From an uncultured Holophagaceae bacterium (lineage in GTDB: Bacteria; Acidobacteriota; Holophagae; Holophagales; Holophagaceae), in NCBI GenBank assembly GCA_903927605.1, contig CAIYNT010000252.1, positions 1 to 5,836 on the forward strand: a stretch of DNA of 5,836 nucleotides, given 5' to 3'. Positions 5,300-5,836 of the stretch are shown one piece after another (positions within the stretch are counted from its first letter, which is position 1; each line of letters begins with the position of its first letter). The translations under genes and the position numbers were made by a program. Under the pieces are notes generated by a model. It did no database searches. It saw only the letters and a list, made by a program, of their open reading frames with translations, and was not told where the DNA came from.

Positions 5300-5836
5300 A
5301 TGGCTTCCAAGCTGTTCTCCTCCTCCTCGCCCGCCCGCCGTTGGCTCCGGCGCCTCTTCTGGGCGTTCGCTGTCTTCTCGGCCCTGGGGGCTGGCACCCT
5401 TGCGGTGTCCTGGTCCGTGCTATCCCGGGATGCGGACAGTTTCCTCACCCTGTTCGCCCTGCGGGTGCCCAAGACCATCACCAAGGTGCTCGATCAGAGC
5501 GGCAACGTCATCGGCATCTTTGCCGAGGAACGCCGGGTGGTGATCCCCTATGGCGACATCCCCAAGGCCTTCGTCAATGCGCTGGTGGCCACGGAGGATA
5601 CGGATTTCTGGGAGCACGGTGGGGTGTCGGCCTGGGGCATCGCCCGCTCCGGCTGGAATTTTGTTACGAGCTTTGGCCGGCGGCGGGAAGGGGCGTCCAC
5701 GCTCACCATGCAGCTTATCCGAACGGTCACGGCCAAGCGGCAGAAACGGCTGGACCGCAAGCTGAAGGAGATCATCCTCGCCCGCAAGCTGGAAAAGGCC
5801 TACTCCAAGAAGCAGATCATGGAAATGTACGCCAAC
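5300..5836 (+). CDS. Class A penicillin-binding protein (PBP1A-like), N-terminal glycosyltransferase part (3' partial)
   Basis: The 179 residues visible before the window edge are the N-terminus of a peptidoglycan glycosyltransferase that polymerises lipid II at the outer face of the inner membrane. A basic cytosolic stretch (ARRWLRR, 12-18) precedes one membrane segment (about 19-41). The family-51 glycosyltransferase domain follows: ATEDTDFWEHGG at 97-108 with the catalytic Glu E99, GASTLTMQLIR at 131-141 (usually GGSTITQQL), and RKLKEIILARKLE at 153-165, leading into YSKKQIMEMYAN at the edge. A transpeptidase domain is expected downstream but not seen, so a monofunctional glycosyltransferase is not excluded. 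An in-frame ATG at 5261 would add 13 residues. I prefer 5300 because the usual short basic N-tail follows and the other start would overlap the nadK start codon, but neither has a good ribosome binding site. Confidence 0.92.
   Translation, partial: MASKLFSSSSPARRWLRRLFWAFAVFSALGAGTLAVSWSVLSRDADSFLTLFALRVPKTITKVLDQSGNVIGIFAEERRVVIPYGDIPKAFVNALVATEDTDFWEHGGVSAWGIARSGWNFVTSFGRRREGASTLTMQLIRTVTAKRQKRLDRKLKEIILARKLEKAYSKKQIMEMYAN

Overview
The window is GC-rich, densely coding bacterial chromosome. Four genes read leftward, from the right part of the window to the left edge: an NAD kinase, two genes for a 2-oxoacid:ferredoxin oxidoreductase, and a small cysteine-bearing protein. A fifth leftward gene, a diguanylate cyclase with hemerythrin-like modules, runs off the left edge. 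One rightward gene, the start of a class A penicillin-binding protein, runs off the right edge. A ferredoxin-linked, oxygen-sensitive 2-oxoacid oxidoreductase beside an oxygen/iron-type sensor suggests an anaerobic or microaerobic Gram-negative-type organism. The style and the subunit fusions remind me of Acidobacteriota of the Holophaga/Geothrix kind, but that is a guess from memory and not shown by the sequence.

Layout, left to right: 1-1049 (-) hemerythrin/GGDEF/hemerythrin signalling protein, C-terminus missing; 1050-1118 short spacer with two small inverted repeats; 1119-1382 (-) 87-residue protein of unknown function with four cysteines; 1401-2831 (-) fused beta (TPP-binding) and gamma subunits of the oxidoreductase; 2828-4228 (-) fused delta (2x[4Fe-4S] ferredoxin) and alpha subunits, overlapping the previous gene by ATGA; 4229-4383 a 155-bp leader region with two interleaved perfect inverted repeats; 4384-5262 (-) NAD kinase; 5263-5299 a 37-bp divergent spacer; 5300-5836 (+) N-terminal part of a PBP1A-like peptidoglycan glycosyltransferase.

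The central unit is an operon read delta-alpha, beta-gamma, 87-aa protein, with translational coupling and an 18-bp gap. The two large polypeptides together hold all four modules of a VOR/KOR-type enzyme, which oxidatively decarboxylates a 2-oxoacid to its acyl-CoA while reducing ferredoxin, or runs in reverse. The exact substrate (branched-chain 2-oxoacid or 2-oxoglutarate) cannot be settled by eye. NAD kinase and the penicillin-binding protein are housekeeping genes that share a very short divergent start region. The points most worth a second look are the half-hemerythrin module in front of the diguanylate cyclase, the unknown cysteine protein in the oxidoreductase operon, and the potential alternative RNA structure upstream of that operon.
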